64,000 nucleotides of DNA from contig NZ_KL370891.1 in assembly GCF_000702325.1 (NCBI RefSeq), forward strand, positions 890,917 through 954,916. The letters run 5' to 3'. The number at the start of each line of letters is the position of its first letter. Position 1 is the first letter of the stretch. The notes under the pieces were generated by a model. It did no database searches. It saw nothing but the letters and a program-made list of their open reading frames with translations, and was not told the origin of the DNA. The position numbers and the translations under genes were made by a program. This stretch comes from Thiomicrorhabdus sp. Milos-T2 (GTDB lineage Bacteria > Pseudomonadota > Gammaproteobacteria > Thiomicrospirales > Thiomicrospiraceae). Shown piece by piece: positions 35,192 to 44,330 of this stretch.

Positions 35192-36070
35192 TCAGATTAA
35201 GTTTAAACTTTTAAATTTCATAAACCCGCTATGGAAACTCAAATTTACTTTAGCATTTTTACCTCTTTTATTCTTGGTTATTACAAGCTCTAATGCTTTA
35301 TCATGAGATGAGTTTAAGGAAGGTAGTGGGTTGAAATCATGTATTTTAATTCCAAAGTCGACGAAATCTAGAACAGATTCGTAATGATATTCCCTAATAT
35401 ATGTATTCTGCTCAATAATCTCTTTTTGAAAGGTTTTAGAGTTTGATGAAAAAGCTAAAATAGGAATGTTAAGAGTCATTGCTAGCTCCTTTAATGCCTT
35501 CAGGCTTTTGGTGATTTGAGTGCTATATTTCTTGTTAAGGTGTAGATCATCAATAACAATTAAGTTAACGGAACTTTCTGTATCTTCATTTATTGAAAAA
35601 GTGTGGTCAAGTTCCAGAGATAAAGCTAATTCTTGGAGCGCTTTGAGTGATGTGGTTTTTCCAGGGTGAATTGTTACTTTCCAATTGTCACTAAACGTTT
35701 TTACGGCTTTGTTTAATTTAGGCCAATCTTCTTCTTTAATTCGACCTGCCCTTAGTCTATCAATATCAATCTCACTATTTAAAGCCATAATTTTAAGCAT
35801 GATTTCTTCATTTTTATCACCATTGCTTACAAATAGTGTAGATGCTCCTTGCATAGAAAAATTATGGAGTAGATTAACTGCCAAAGCTGTTTTCCCTGAT
35901 GCTGCAGCCCCTTGAAATAAAACAAGGTCTCCACCTTGAAGGTTCCATAGAGCTTCATCTAATGCATCAAAACCGGTATAAAAAGTGTTTTTATCTTTTT
36001 CTTCATTAAACCTTCGGTCCAAATCATTAACAAAATTTTCCAATAGTTGCTCAGTATTAAATGTGCTCAC
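35192..36070 (-). CDS. DnaB-like RecA-fold ATPase lacking the DnaB N-domain
   Basis: A 292-aa protein. Walker A is QGAAASGKT (residues 53-61) after TGFDALDEALWNLQGGDLVLF, and LRAGRIKEEDWPKLNKAV mirrors the DnaB stretch before the sensor helix. Walker B is NLIVIDDLHL. The C-terminal ELVITKNKRGKNAKVNLSFH corresponds to the DnaB DNA-contact end. So it is the helicase core alone, possibly a loader, a replicon helicase or a KaiC-like switch. It starts with GTG six bases after AAGGGA. A regulon operator sits 78 bp upstream. Its function is unproven. Confidence 0.72.
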   Translation of the reverse strand: MSTFNTEQLLENFVNDLDRRFNEEKDKNTFYTGFDALDEALWNLQGGDLVLFQGAAASGKTALAVNLLHNFSMQGASTLFVSNGDKNEEIMLKIMALNSEIDIDRLRAGRIKEEDWPKLNKAVKTFSDNWKVTIHPGKTTSLKALQELALSLELDHTFSINEDTESSVNLIVIDDLHLNKKYSTQITKSLKALKELAMTLNIPILAFSSNSKTFQKEIIEQNTYIREYHYESVLDFVDFGIKIHDFNPLPSLNSSHDKALELVITKNKRGKNAKVNLSFHSGFMKFKSLNLI

Positions 36071-36101
36071 TTTTTATCCCTTGATTATTTAAGCGTATTT
36101 G

Positions 36102-36164
36102 ATTTTAACAACTAGGTATATTTGAAAATATAGCAAAATAGGCGTTAGCGACAAGTGTTGTCGT
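36102..36164 (-). promoter_or_regulatory. Island regulon operator 1 with -10 (ATPase gene)
   Basis: GCGACAAGTGTTGTCGT at 36148-36164; 40 bases toward the gene stands TAAAAT (36107-36102, minus strand). The repeat arms CGACAA/TTGTCG are perfect. Confidence 0.75.
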
Positions 36165-36285
36165 TACTGCTCTTTTAATCATTTAATTAGTTATGCTAAA
36201 AGATAAAATGTGATTAGTGCTAAGGCCTGAAAACACTAGACACTTTTTATGGTAAAAATTACATTAACCGTAAAAAGGAATAACC

Positions 36286-36490
36286 ATGGCCAAAGGCATT
36301 TATTATTCAGAAGAGTGTAAATAAGAAGCAAGTAATTATGTTATTCATCATAACTTTCCTGTAGCCGAGGTCACAGAGTGATTCTGTATCTCATCTAAAA
36401 CTCTTTGGAAATAGGTTAAAACTTTTTCCAGCTTCTAAAAAAGACTTGATGAGGTTGCTTTTGAGCTGAATAATAGGCTAGAAGATACTT
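36286..36490 (+). pseudogene. IS3-family OrfA relic
   Basis: The reading MAKGIYYSEECK-stop-EASNYVIHHNFPVAEVTE-stop-FCISSKTLWK corresponds to the helix-turn-helix of IS3 OrfA (YSEEFK..A...V.E.G.SVAEVA..LGVS...L..W). Several stops are present. The rest of the gap to 36659 shows nothing I can name. Confidence 0.7.
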
Positions 36491-36659
36491 AGGGTTTAAA
36501 AAGCTATATCAAGAAATTAGCAAGATGCTGTGGTGACGGGTTGAATCCTCTGCAGGGTTCTTTGACAACGAGTCAAATAACGATAAGCTTTCATAAAAAC
36601 TCGTCAGAACAATTACTCCGTTCGTATTTTGTGTTCGGCTTTGTCGGTTCAACCTATTG

Positions 36660-37673
36660 TTATTCTTTCTGATTAATTGAGTAGAGTTTGCTAAGTGCTT
36701 GACTAGCATTAATAAATTCTTGTCGAAGGAAGGTCGGTTCTAACACTTCGATGTCTGCCCCAAAACCATTAAGCCACCATCTAAGTTGCTGTGTGTTATC
36801 AACTGATGCCGTTACTTCATATATTTCATCATCCAGTTTTAAAATCGATTGATTCTCTGATAATTTTACTTCTTCTAAATGGTTAGCAATCCACTTATTG
36901 GTTCTGATCTTTAAAACCATTTTTTTGTTTGAATCTTCAATTGGAAAATGAAACTGACCGCCATCTATATAGTCTTTTAAAGAAAAGCTACTTGTTTGAA
37001 TATTTGAGGTCTGCGTGTTTTCTGCCTTTATAAAACGATGCAGAGCAAATTGCCGAACATCTTGATATTTCCATAAAGTACCAACTAAATAAATTACCTG
37101 ATCCACAATTACAATACCCAAGGGGTTGATGGTGTAATCTCTAGGCTCCTCTAGTTTAGGTTGGTAGTGCGTTTTTATCTGTGTTTCTGAAAGAAGTGCC
37201 AAGTAAATCACTGAGAGAATTTCATTCTCTATTTTAGGAGCAATAAGTGGCTGAGACCGGTTAATGGTTGCAACCTTATCTGACCAACTTGATAGTTCAT
37301 TCTGTTTTAAATTACCAAGTAATTTGTCAGCATTTGAAAAGTAGGGTGAGAGTTCTGACAGCACACTCGGAGGCATAAATTTCTTAAGATGTGTTTTAAC
37401 CATCTGAAAGCTTAATGCAACGGTTGGTTCCATTTCAGGAAGTTCAAGCTTTTGAGCGTCTCTTCGCCAATACCAACCTGGAATGTCTTTATTGCCATCG
37501 TTTTCAATCGGGAATAAATTCGCCAAAGATTTGAGGTCTCGTTGTAATGAGCGACGATCTATAACAAAGCCTCGACCGCTAAGTTCTTCTAATAATGTAC
37601 TGACTGATTTTCTTGCAGGGGCTTTTGGTAGAAGTCGTAACGTTTGAATTTTTCGAAAACAGGCATCGTTCAT
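36660..37673 (-). CDS. WYL-domain transcriptional regulator
   Basis: A 337-aa regulator. An N-terminal winged helix (RKIQTLRLLPKAPARKSVST...IDRRSLQRDLKSL) is followed by the WYL domain at about residues 155-235 (HYQPKLEEPRDYTINPLGIV, IYLVGTLWKYQDVRQFALHR) and a WCX-like C-terminal part (LRWWLNGFGADIEVLEPTFL). Family members such as BrxR and CapW bind inverted repeats and control phage-defence operons. It diverges from the double-AAA gene, with operator 2 between them 32 bp from its own start. By position and family it is the best candidate to bind the five GCGACA repeats; autorepression would follow from operator overlap with its own promoter. Confidence 0.88.
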   Translation of the reverse strand: MNDACFRKIQTLRLLPKAPARKSVSTLLEELSGRGFVIDRRSLQRDLKSLANLFPIENDGNKDIPGWYWRRDAQKLELPEMEPTVALSFQMVKTHLKKFMPPSVLSELSPYFSNADKLLGNLKQNELSSWSDKVATINRSQPLIAPKIENEILSVIYLALLSETQIKTHYQPKLEEPRDYTINPLGIVIVDQVIYLVGTLWKYQDVRQFALHRFIKAENTQTSNIQTSSFSLKDYIDGGQFHFPIEDSNKKMVLKIRTNKWIANHLEEVKLSENQSILKLDDEIYEVTASVDNTQQLRWWLNGFGADIEVLEPTFLRQEFINASQALSKLYSINQKE

Positions 37674-37704
37674 TGCATTTTCTCATAGTTCATTAAATTT
37701 AGTG

Positions 37705-37768
37705 GCGACAACTAATGTCGCTTACTGTGTCATGTGTGGTTATTATTTGTCTTTGTTAAGCTTATACT
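37705..37768 (+). promoter_or_regulatory. Island regulon operator 2 with -10 (WYL / AAA intergenic)
   Basis: GCGACAACTAATGTCGC at 37705-37721, then 41 bases, then TATACT at 37763-37768 for the AAA gene. There is no good -35, as expected if an activator bound near -62 is needed. For the WYL gene the site overlaps the likely -35. Confidence 0.78.
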
Positions 37769-37809
37769 CATTTCTAAGAAAAGTAAATTGTAGTTGTAAG
37801 AGGTAAATT

Positions 37810-39939
37810 ATGAAAAAGTTGTTGGGTCAAAATAATAATCAGGTTGCTTGTTTTGATTACCCTGAGGATGAAGTGCTTGCGTTTTGGGCTGCTAAAATAC
37901 TCAGCTTTTCTCATGTTAAAAAGGGCCTATTAAAACCAGTCAAAAGGTTCCGAAATCATATTGACTTTGATGACATTGAAATCATTTTAAACCTCAACTT
38001 TGAAAAGGTGGATGAAGAGCTAAAAGGGCATTTGGTGGTTGAGTTTTGCAATCAATTTTTAAAAAATCATAAACAGTCTCAATTGGTTTTTCCATCGGCA
38101 TTCAATTGTAATCTTGAAGTCTTAGCTAAAACACTGGAACTGTCAAAAATTGATATTGCAGTCTTAAGATTTTTTACCATTTTTGAAGCCAATCGGTCGC
38201 TTAGAGATATTGCAAGTTTTCTCGGGGAGTTAAACCGTCGACAGCTCATTGAAACGCTAGCTTGGGTGTTGGATGAAAAGCAAAGTCAAATATCAGAGGC
38301 GCTTTCAATGAACTCTGTTTTGGCGCAAACTGGTTTGGTGAGAATAGATCGTAGTGGTGTGGATGAACTGAATCGCAAAGTAGATGTTATGTCGCGTGCG
38401 GTGGATTTTGTTATGACCCCCCAGGCAGATACTCAAGAGTTGCTTTACTCATTTTGTCAACTTAGTGGCTTACCATTGCTCTCATTGAAAGACTATCCGC
38501 ATTTAAGCGAAAACACAGCAGACATTGTTGATTACCTTAACCATAATCGACATAAAGGCATGAATATCTTGATTTATGGTCAGCCAGGAACAGGTAAAAC
38601 CCAATGGGTGAAATTGGTTGCACAACTTTTAAATAAAACCTTGTATGAAATTCGTTCAGAAGATGAAGACGGCGATATGGTCACAGCGCAAAAACGTGTT
38701 GGAATGTATCAACTGGCTCAAAGAGCCCTAAAACAACAGACTGAAGCGGTACTGTTGTTTGATGAGGTGGAAGATGTGTTTGTATCACACAATACAACTT
38801 TTTTTAAACGCGGTATACAAGGTAGTCAAAGCAAGTCTTGGTTAAATACTTTGTTGGAGGAAAACTCGGTTCCGGCTTTTTGGATCAGTAATCAAGTCGA
38901 TCAAATTGATTCGGCCTATTTGCGACGTTTTGATTTTGTGTTGGAAATAGAAACGCCACCAAGAAGTGTGCGTTTACAGATTATTGAAAAAACGTTTAAA
39001 AATTTAAATGTGAGTCAATCTTGGATGAAGGCTTTGGCAGAACATAAATGTATCACGCCAGCACTGATTACCCGGGTGGCTGAGGTAGTCATGAAAACAC
39101 CTACTTTGCAAAACGTAGAACAAGCCGTGCTTGAGTCAAAAATTATGGAACGAATCAATGCCAAACTGGAAGTTCAAGGAACAAAAGCGATTCAACCTCA
39201 AAAAGCCAATACTGTTGATTATTCGTTGGAGTTTCTAAACACCGAGATGGATTTAAACGACTTGGTAAGTGGCTTACAGCAAAACCCTACCGGTCGATTG
39301 TGTTTATATGGCTTGCCGGGCACCGGCAAAACTGCATTTGGGCACTATGTCGCACAGCAATTAGATCGACCTCTGATGGCTAAGCGTGCATCAGATTTAC
39401 TGTCACCCTATGTGGGAGAAGCAGAAATGAAAATTGCCAAAGCTTTTGCTGAGGCTAAAAAAGAAAACGCCGTTTTACAAATTGATGAGGCCGACAGCTT
39501 TCTTCAAAATAGAGAAAATGCTCAGCGCAGTTGGGAAGTGACTCAAGTCAACGAGCTTCTTACTCAGATGGAAAACTTTGAAGGTGTGCTGATTGCCTCA
39601 ACCAACTTAATGGATAATCTGGATTCTGCTGCTATGCGTCGATTTGATCTTAAACTCGAATTCAAACCGCTTGCACCGGAGCAAGCTTGGAAGTTGTTTT
39701 TGAAAAGTCTGCCGGCATCAGTATTGTTAAAAGATACGGCTGAATTCAAAAGCAAGATTAAAAACCTAAGTGTTTTAACGCCTGGAGACTTTGCGGTCAT
39801 AAACCGGAAAAATAGGCTTTCTGGCCAACAAATGACGATTGAAAAAATTTTCAAGGCGTTAGAAGAAGAGTGTAAATTCAAACCGAGCTACCAGCGTTAT
39901 CAGGGAATGGGGTTTATGTGTGATTTAGCTGCGTCTTGA
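37810..39939 (+). CDS. Protein with two AAA+ ATPase domains
   Basis: A 709-aa protein. About 200 N-terminal residues without a recognised fold are followed by AAA+ domain 1 (Walker A GQPGTGKT at residue 257, Walker B VLLFDEVEDVF, arginine-finger region LRRFDF) and AAA+ domain 2 (Walker A GLPGTGKT at about 501, Walker B VLQIDEADSFL, sensor IASTNL, MRRFDL). Both domains look catalytically complete and are of the classical FtsH/CDC48-like clade, so the protein is likely a hexameric remodeller or unfoldase. No protease domain is fused. RBS AAGAGGT. Controlled by operator 2. A defence or plasmid-like role is suggested by context. Confidence 0.8.
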   Translation: MKKLLGQNNNQVACFDYPEDEVLAFWAAKILSFSHVKKGLLKPVKRFRNHIDFDDIEIILNLNFEKVDEELKGHLVVEFCNQFLKNHKQSQLVFPSAFNCNLEVLAKTLELSKIDIAVLRFFTIFEANRSLRDIASFLGELNRRQLIETLAWVLDEKQSQISEALSMNSVLAQTGLVRIDRSGVDELNRKVDVMSRAVDFVMTPQADTQELLYSFCQLSGLPLLSLKDYPHLSENTADIVDYLNHNRHKGMNILIYGQPGTGKTQWVKLVAQLLNKTLYEIRSEDEDGDMVTAQKRVGMYQLAQRALKQQTEAVLLFDEVEDVFVSHNTTFFKRGIQGSQSKSWLNTLLEENSVPAFWISNQVDQIDSAYLRRFDFVLEIETPPRSVRLQIIEKTFKNLNVSQSWMKALAEHKCITPALITRVAEVVMKTPTLQNVEQAVLESKIMERINAKLEVQGTKAIQPQKANTVDYSLEFLNTEMDLNDLVSGLQQNPTGRLCLYGLPGTGKTAFGHYVAQQLDRPLMAKRASDLLSPYVGEAEMKIAKAFAEAKKENAVLQIDEADSFLQNRENAQRSWEVTQVNELLTQMENFEGVLIASTNLMDNLDSAAMRRFDLKLEFKPLAPEQAWKLFLKSLPASVLLKDTAEFKSKIKNLSVLTPGDFAVINRKNRLSGQQMTIEKIFKALEEECKFKPSYQRYQGMGFMCDLAAS

Positions 39940-40116
39940 GTGGCATGAAGATCGGTTTGAGTTAACGGTTAATGAAAGATTTTCTCACCAGTGATTTATA
40001 TGCACACCCATCCTAATTTTCGTGGTTGATAGCGCACCAAGCAAAATTTAATGTACTGCGCATTTTAGAACTTAGCATAGGGTTCAATTGAAGATATTGG
40101 GTTGCTTATATAAATT
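39940..40116. other. Intergenic, no gene seen
   Basis: Between the AAA gene and MITE copy E; no recognisable signal. Confidence 0.4.
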
Positions 40117-40275
40117 GAGACCTTTGCACGATAATATGAACGAGTAAAAATGGTTAAAATTCACCTGATTTTTGTTGGAAAACTTGCGAATAGCTAGCTA
40201 TTCCCTTGGTTTCCCGCCGCAATCAGGCAAATTCCCCCACATTTTTCATTCGCACCTATTTTGTGTAAAGTTCTC
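40117..40275 (-). repeat. GAGACC inverted-repeat element (MITE-like), copy E
   Basis: The most worn full copy (right end TGTAAAGTTCTC). The central palindrome GAATAGCTAGCTATTC is still perfect, and a 5-bp duplication AAATT flanks it. Confidence 0.88.
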
Positions 40276-40335
40276 AAATTATTATTTGTCACGGCATCTT
40301 TTCTTCAAAATCTTTCAATATAGAGGTGGTTTAAC

Positions 40336-41157
40336 ATGAAGTCTGAACATTATTATTCCGAAAATGAAATACCGTTAAAAAAATATTATGTTTATTTGCT
40401 GATCGATCCAAGGGACGATTCAGTTTTCTATGTTGGCAAAGGGCAGGGTGATAGAGCTTTACAGCACGCAAAGTTAGCAAAGGACAATTCTGAGAACGCA
40501 AAAGAGAGCCAAATTAAAGACATCCAATTAAAGGGGCTAACTGTAAAAGAATTAGTGATAGGGCGGTATGATTCCGAGTCTGAGGCTTTTGCTGTAGAGG
40601 CAACATTAATTAAATGGGTTTACGGCTTTAAAAACCTTACTAATTCGGTTCAAGGGCACCATTCTAAATCGATTCGATTTTTTGGAGACTACGAGCAAGT
40701 TGACAATATAGACATACCCGTCAAGAAATACACTAACGATGGTCAGTATACTGAGTCATATAAGAAACTCGTTGTAGAAAATAATGTCATTGAATCAGTT
40801 GAGGATTTACGAGATTATTTTATTCAAAGAACTCAAGGGTTGGAATTTTCCGCCGTGGACGATAAAGACCCCAGGTTTGTTCTGTTCAGATGGCTTCATA
40901 AAGGCTTAAGTATAGCCATTGCAAGACCGCCGACTAAAGCAAAGTTTTCAGTTATCTTATCCTCTCCACATGGCACAAAAGATGAAAAAGAACAAATTTT
41001 AAAAATATGTGAAGTTTCAAGTTTTAATTCAAAAAAATATGGAGATTATGCCCGGTATACACCGGATACAAAATCTGAAGACTATCAAGTTTTATTGGAA
41101 GGTTTCTTTGAGCAAAAGCGTGTGTTGGAAGATTTTTTTAGTGGTAAAAACCATTAA
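40336..41157 (+). CDS. GIY-YIG domain protein (LEM3-like)
   Basis: A 273-aa protein. The N-terminal domain YYVYLLIDPRDDSVFYVGKG with DRALQHAKLA is the GIY-YIG nuclease fold of the LEM3-like group, in which GIY reads VYL and YIG reads YVG. The conserved downstream Glu is probably in SEAFAVEATLIKWVYG, followed by LTNSVQGHH. The C-terminal 150 residues are unrecognised. GAGGTGG precedes the ATG. There is no regulon operator upstream; MITE copy E lies just before it. It is possibly a DNA-cutting effector of the neighbouring AAA protein. Confidence 0.75.
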   Translation: MKSEHYYSENEIPLKKYYVYLLIDPRDDSVFYVGKGQGDRALQHAKLAKDNSENAKESQIKDIQLKGLTVKELVIGRYDSESEAFAVEATLIKWVYGFKNLTNSVQGHHSKSIRFFGDYEQVDNIDIPVKKYTNDGQYTESYKKLVVENNVIESVEDLRDYFIQRTQGLEFSAVDDKDPRFVLFRWLHKGLSIAIARPPTKAKFSVILSSPHGTKDEKEQILKICEVSSFNSKKYGDYARYTPDTKSEDYQVLLEGFFEQKRVLEDFFSGKNH

Positions 41158-41225
41158 AAATAATAACTAGACAACAATCTGGTATTTATCAGGCCAAGTG
41201 CGAAATACTGAACCATAAGAAACAT

Positions 41226-41480
41226 TTGAATGCTGGTATCTATCTTTTTGATGACAGACTAGCGAATGGCGGTAATCGATTTAGTGGCGAGCTCTTAAAT
41301 ATCAAGCCAAGTAATGAGCAACCTTTCGGCTGTGATAACTGGAGTGATGTTCATGGTTATTTGCACCGTAATTTACAGTTAGAGCAATACAGCTATGATT
41401 ATAATGATCTTGTGTTGATCAGAGAAGCTTGGCTTGACTGCAATTCTTTAGGTGCTTGCAATCAAGGCCGTCTGGAATAA
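41226..41480 (+). CDS. Unknown small ORF or gene remnant
   Basis: 84 aa, MNAGIYLFDDRLANGGNRFS onward. The frame appears to continue a slightly longer coding-like stretch from about 41170 and has no good ribosome site, so it may be the end of a decayed gene. No family is recognised. Confidence 0.35.
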   Translation: MNAGIYLFDDRLANGGNRFSGELLNIKPSNEQPFGCDNWSDVHGYLHRNLQLEQYSYDYNDLVLIREAWLDCNSLGACNQGRLE

Positions 41481-41661
41481 ATATGACCATTACCTTGATA
41501 ACACGTGCATCAAATTCAAGGGATGCAGTCAGTAAGTGATATTGCAAAGGTAATTTAAAACATGATTGTAGAGCAATTTCCTACTGTGAAATAGCAATAT
41601 GCCTAGCATGTAACATGCATTCAGTCTATAGAGCGCAACCTTTCTTTTTGTAGCTCTAGTA

Positions 41662-41725
41662 GCGACAATTAATGTCGTTACCAAGTTAAATAAGGGTTAA
41701 TTATTGGTTATATTTAGATTATACT
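41662..41725 (+). promoter_or_regulatory. Island regulon operator 3 with -10
   Basis: GCGACAATTAATGTCGT at 41662-41678, 41 bases, then TATACT at 41720-41725; exactly the spacing of operator 2. The -35 region (TTAATT) is poor. Confidence 0.78.
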
Positions 41726-41746
41726 CATAGCAAAAAGGAGTTTGTT

Positions 41747-42388
41747 ATGAGTCATCAATCTGATAAGACGCAGTTTCCTAAAACCTTATTACAAAAACAG
41801 ATAGAAAGTGCTTTTCTAGCAGTGAATATAGAATTGATTGCACATCAACTTGGCTATAAGCTAGAAGCTTTCCAACATCGTCTTTCAAAGCATTTAAATA
41901 ATTCATTTCTAGGTCTAGATCAAAGTTCTTTTGATTTTAAATATTCCGGTGCAGAGTTTCTTAAAGCCTTAGCTACTGAATTGAAGATTGGTCAAAAAGT
42001 TGTGATTGATTCACTCGATTGTATTGATCGATTTCTTTCAAAGTGCCAGCAATCAAAGGTAAGTCTTTTTGTGGTGACAGACTTTGATATCAGCAAACGT
42101 CGTTTGCCAATTTTTGCGCTTGCATGTTTAGAACATAAGAGAAGGAAAACCTTTGGTTGCGATGAGTTTATTGATAACAAAACACAAATGTTAGATTATG
42201 TTTCGTTTTGGGTAATCGATCATTATCAGCATTACCAAGGAGTCCTTGATGAATGGGGAGAGATTCAATCTTACCTTTATACAAATGAAGACGGAGACCA
42301 TTTTCATTTTTCTCCGAAGGGATATTTTCATCAAATAAAAGAAGATGAAAAACTCCTCAAATTATCTAAAGCCAGTGTTTCAATCTAG
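41747..42388 (+). CDS. Unknown protein, regulon member
   Basis: 213 aa, no family recognised. The N-terminal half looks helical (LLQKQIESAFLAVNIELIAH). The middle holds KVSLFVVTDFDISKRRLPIF, which has the look of a beta strand plus acidic turn. The C-terminal end has VSFWVIDHYQHYQ and DGDHFHFSPKGYFHQ. AAGGAG precedes the ATG. It forms a pair with the next gene (11-bp gap) under operator 3. Confidence 0.72.
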   Translation: MSHQSDKTQFPKTLLQKQIESAFLAVNIELIAHQLGYKLEAFQHRLSKHLNNSFLGLDQSSFDFKYSGAEFLKALATELKIGQKVVIDSLDCIDRFLSKCQQSKVSLFVVTDFDISKRRLPIFALACLEHKRRKTFGCDEFIDNKTQMLDYVSFWVIDHYQHYQGVLDEWGEIQSYLYTNEDGDHFHFSPKGYFHQIKEDEKLLKLSKASVSI

Positions 42389-42399
42389 AAAGGTCAAAT

Positions 42400-42870
42400 A
42401 TGAAAACCAAAAGAATTATTCCAAATTATGCCCCTTGGATTCCATTGGATAAGCGCATTAGTTTCCCTCCAAGAAAACCCGAACTTCGTCGGCCTCTATT
42501 GTGGTTAGCACGGGAAGGTGATGAGCTATTTCTAGTAAATGAAACAGACGAGATATTGGATAGCGTTATTGTTCAGAAGGGTGGGTTTCAAACCGTTGAT
42601 GACGAAGCTTTTACCCTCTCTTCTGATGAATTTTATGACTATAAAAATGTTAATCCACATGATGCTGTAAAAGTTGATGAATATGATGGCCTTTACGATT
42701 TAGATTTCATGATTCAAGTGCATATAAAAGTCAAATCCAGAGGTTTAGGATGCCTTGAGATCACCTCGCCAGCAGAAAAAGGTGGGGTAAAAGAGACGGT
42801 TCTGATCTGGGATACAAACGAATCAGGAAAATATGTCAATGTTTCCAATTGTGAGGCGCTACCAGCTTGA
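42400..42870 (+). CDS. Unknown protein, second gene of the operator-3 unit
   Basis: 156 aa, beta-rich and acidic: LLWLAREGDELFLVNETDEI, then TVDDEAFTLSSDEFYDYKNV and VHIKVKSRGLGCLEITSP. No catalytic motif or membrane segment is seen. It is spaced 11 bases after the previous stop. The family is not recognised. Confidence 0.7.
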   Translation: MKTKRIIPNYAPWIPLDKRISFPPRKPELRRPLLWLAREGDELFLVNETDEILDSVIVQKGGFQTVDDEAFTLSSDEFYDYKNVNPHDAVKVDEYDGLYDLDFMIQVHIKVKSRGLGCLEITSPAEKGGVKETVLIWDTNESGKYVNVSNCEALPA

Positions 42871-43007
42871 GTTTTATCTTTACTTGGAAAAGAACCAAGA
42901 GCTAAATTGGCGAACGTTTATATTCCCAATAGGTTTCTACTAAAGAGATTTCATGGCGGTTTGAATATATATACCATTCATATCAATAATTTAGTCAAGG
43001 GACTCGA

Positions 43008-43232
43008 ATGCAAACGATTAAATACCTTAAGAACAGTTTTCATTATTTAGGTAGTGGCTCAGATATGGCACATCATTCCTTTGATGCCTTTTCGATAGAC
43101 GATAAAATTCATATTGTCTATTCACTGGGTATGAAAGAGCAATCCGTTGCGAAACGAAAGAAAAAAAATCTAAGGTTAAATCCCGATGCTTATTTATGGA
43201 CGCCTTTTGCTGCTTTTATTTACTCTGATTAA
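43008..43232 (+). CDS. Small unknown protein, intact copy of a duplicated gene
   Basis: 74 aa, MQTIKYLKNSFHYLGSGSDM through YLWTPFAAFIYSD. AAGGGACTCGA lies before the ATG. A diverged second copy with a frameshift lies at 46289-46514; both copies share the upstream AGGACTCGA and downstream sequence, so about 250 bp was duplicated. The conservation of the coding part suggests a real gene. Confidence 0.6.
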   Translation: MQTIKYLKNSFHYLGSGSDMAHHSFDAFSIDDKIHIVYSLGMKEQSVAKRKKKNLRLNPDAYLWTPFAAFIYSD

Positions 43233-43354
43233 TTGAATGTTAAAAACTTTAGACACACTTTTTAACGAAGTGTATAGATTTGAATGGTCATGAAAATTAA
43301 TGATGTCTAGTCGCGATGAAACGTTTATATGTTGTAGAGTAATGTCTTAAAACC

Positions 43355-43720
43355 AGAAGCTATGGCTTTAGTAACTGAACAAGGCTTCAGCGTCTCAGAA
43401 GCGGCCACCAAAAGGCTTAGTTTTCCACTTAGGTCATGTTCCGTAATATACCAATAAACACTTTAGAAAATGGCTGGAACAATACAAAATTAGAGCCAGT
43501 ATGAGCGATGTTGGTGCTTGTTTGGATAATGCCGTTGTTGAACGTTTTTTAGTCAGCCTAAAGCATTATTGGATGTTAAAAATTTATCAACCCACTCGCA
43601 AACACATGAAAAAAGATGTGGCAGAGTATAGAAATATTACAACTTGAATAAGTTTCATAATGCTAATGGTGACTTGTCACCAATAGAATATGAAAATTCT
43701 TTAGGAAAATTTCCTAATGG
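43355..43720 (+). pseudogene. IS3-family element relic (OrfA and OrfB pieces)
   Basis: KPEAMALVTEQGFSVSEAA is an OrfA helix-turn-helix; RASMSDVGACLDNAVVERFL with SLKHYWMLKIYQPTRK is the end of the DDE domain of OrfB (DNAVVERFF..LK.E). A shifted frame continues with the LSPIEYEN end. Internal deletion and frameshifts make it dead. Confidence 0.82.
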
Positions 43721-43808
43721 AATTGAGCAGAATATTAGGTTATTTGCAGCATAATTTAGACATTACGATTATTACTTGAATCCGCAATGTCTAAAATACG
43801 AAAGACAT

Positions 43809-44228
43809 TTAGCAATTATCTTCAATTTTTTGTTTCATTGAATCAGCAAGCTCATCATTTTTTAATACATTATTGACAAAGTAAATTATTGATTGTGCCT
43901 CATCACAGTCTTCAGCATTAATAATTTGAGTAATTAAGGTTTCGCAAGTTTCACCAAGAGTATCATCTTCCATAAGATTATTTTGTTTGATGAATTCTGC
44001 AAATGTTTCAAAATGGTAATAGGCTTCTCCAGCGATCATCATTCCAATCATAGTAGAAATAGCATCTGAACAGGTGTCAAAGTCAGCTTCTAATAAAGCT
44101 TCATAAACTTCAAGGTCACAAAAAATATCATCTTTTAGTGTTTCAAGATGTTCACCCTCTAAATAGTTATATTCTTCGATTTCATTCAGAATTTCTTTCC
44201 ATTCGCTATTTAGCTCCTGCATATCCAT
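43809..44228 (-). CDS. Very acidic small protein, possible DNA mimic
   Basis: A 139-aa protein with about 36 Asp/Glu, about 6 Lys and no Arg by my count, spread through the whole chain (LNEIEEYNYLEGEHLETLKD; NAEDCDEAQSIIYFVNNV). It looks all-helical. Such charge is seen in DNA-mimic anti-restriction proteins and in some regulators; no family is recognised. Operator 4 lies 150 bp upstream, and a second palindrome AGTGTAATTTACACT is in the predicted leader. The location beside McrBC and nuclease genes makes a modulator role plausible. Confidence 0.72.
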   Translation of the reverse strand: MDMQELNSEWKEILNEIEEYNYLEGEHLETLKDDIFCDLEVYEALLEADFDTCSDAISTMIGMMIAGEAYYHFETFAEFIKQNNLMEDDTLGETCETLITQIINAEDCDEAQSIIYFVNNVLKNDELADSMKQKIEDNC

Positions 44229-44283
44229 AGTGTTTTCCTTTAATTTTTATTTACGTAGTTTTTAAAATTCGCGCTTTCAAGTA

Positions 44284-44298
44284 AGTGTAATTTACACT
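44284..44298. promoter_or_regulatory. 15-bp palindrome AGTGTAATTTACACT
   Basis: Perfect inverted repeat (AGTGTAA/TTACACT) in the predicted 5' leader of the acidic-protein gene, about 56 bases before its start. It is followed upstream by two and a half tandem copies of ATTAATAATTAAA (44301-44336). Confidence 0.45.
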
Positions 44299-44330
44299 AA
44301 ATTAATAATTAAAATTAATAATTAAAATTA

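Noticed and set aside
36509-36709. 66-aa minus-strand frame beyond the WYL gene stop
   Set aside because: Overlaps the WYL end in another frame, no ribosome site and no recognisable content.
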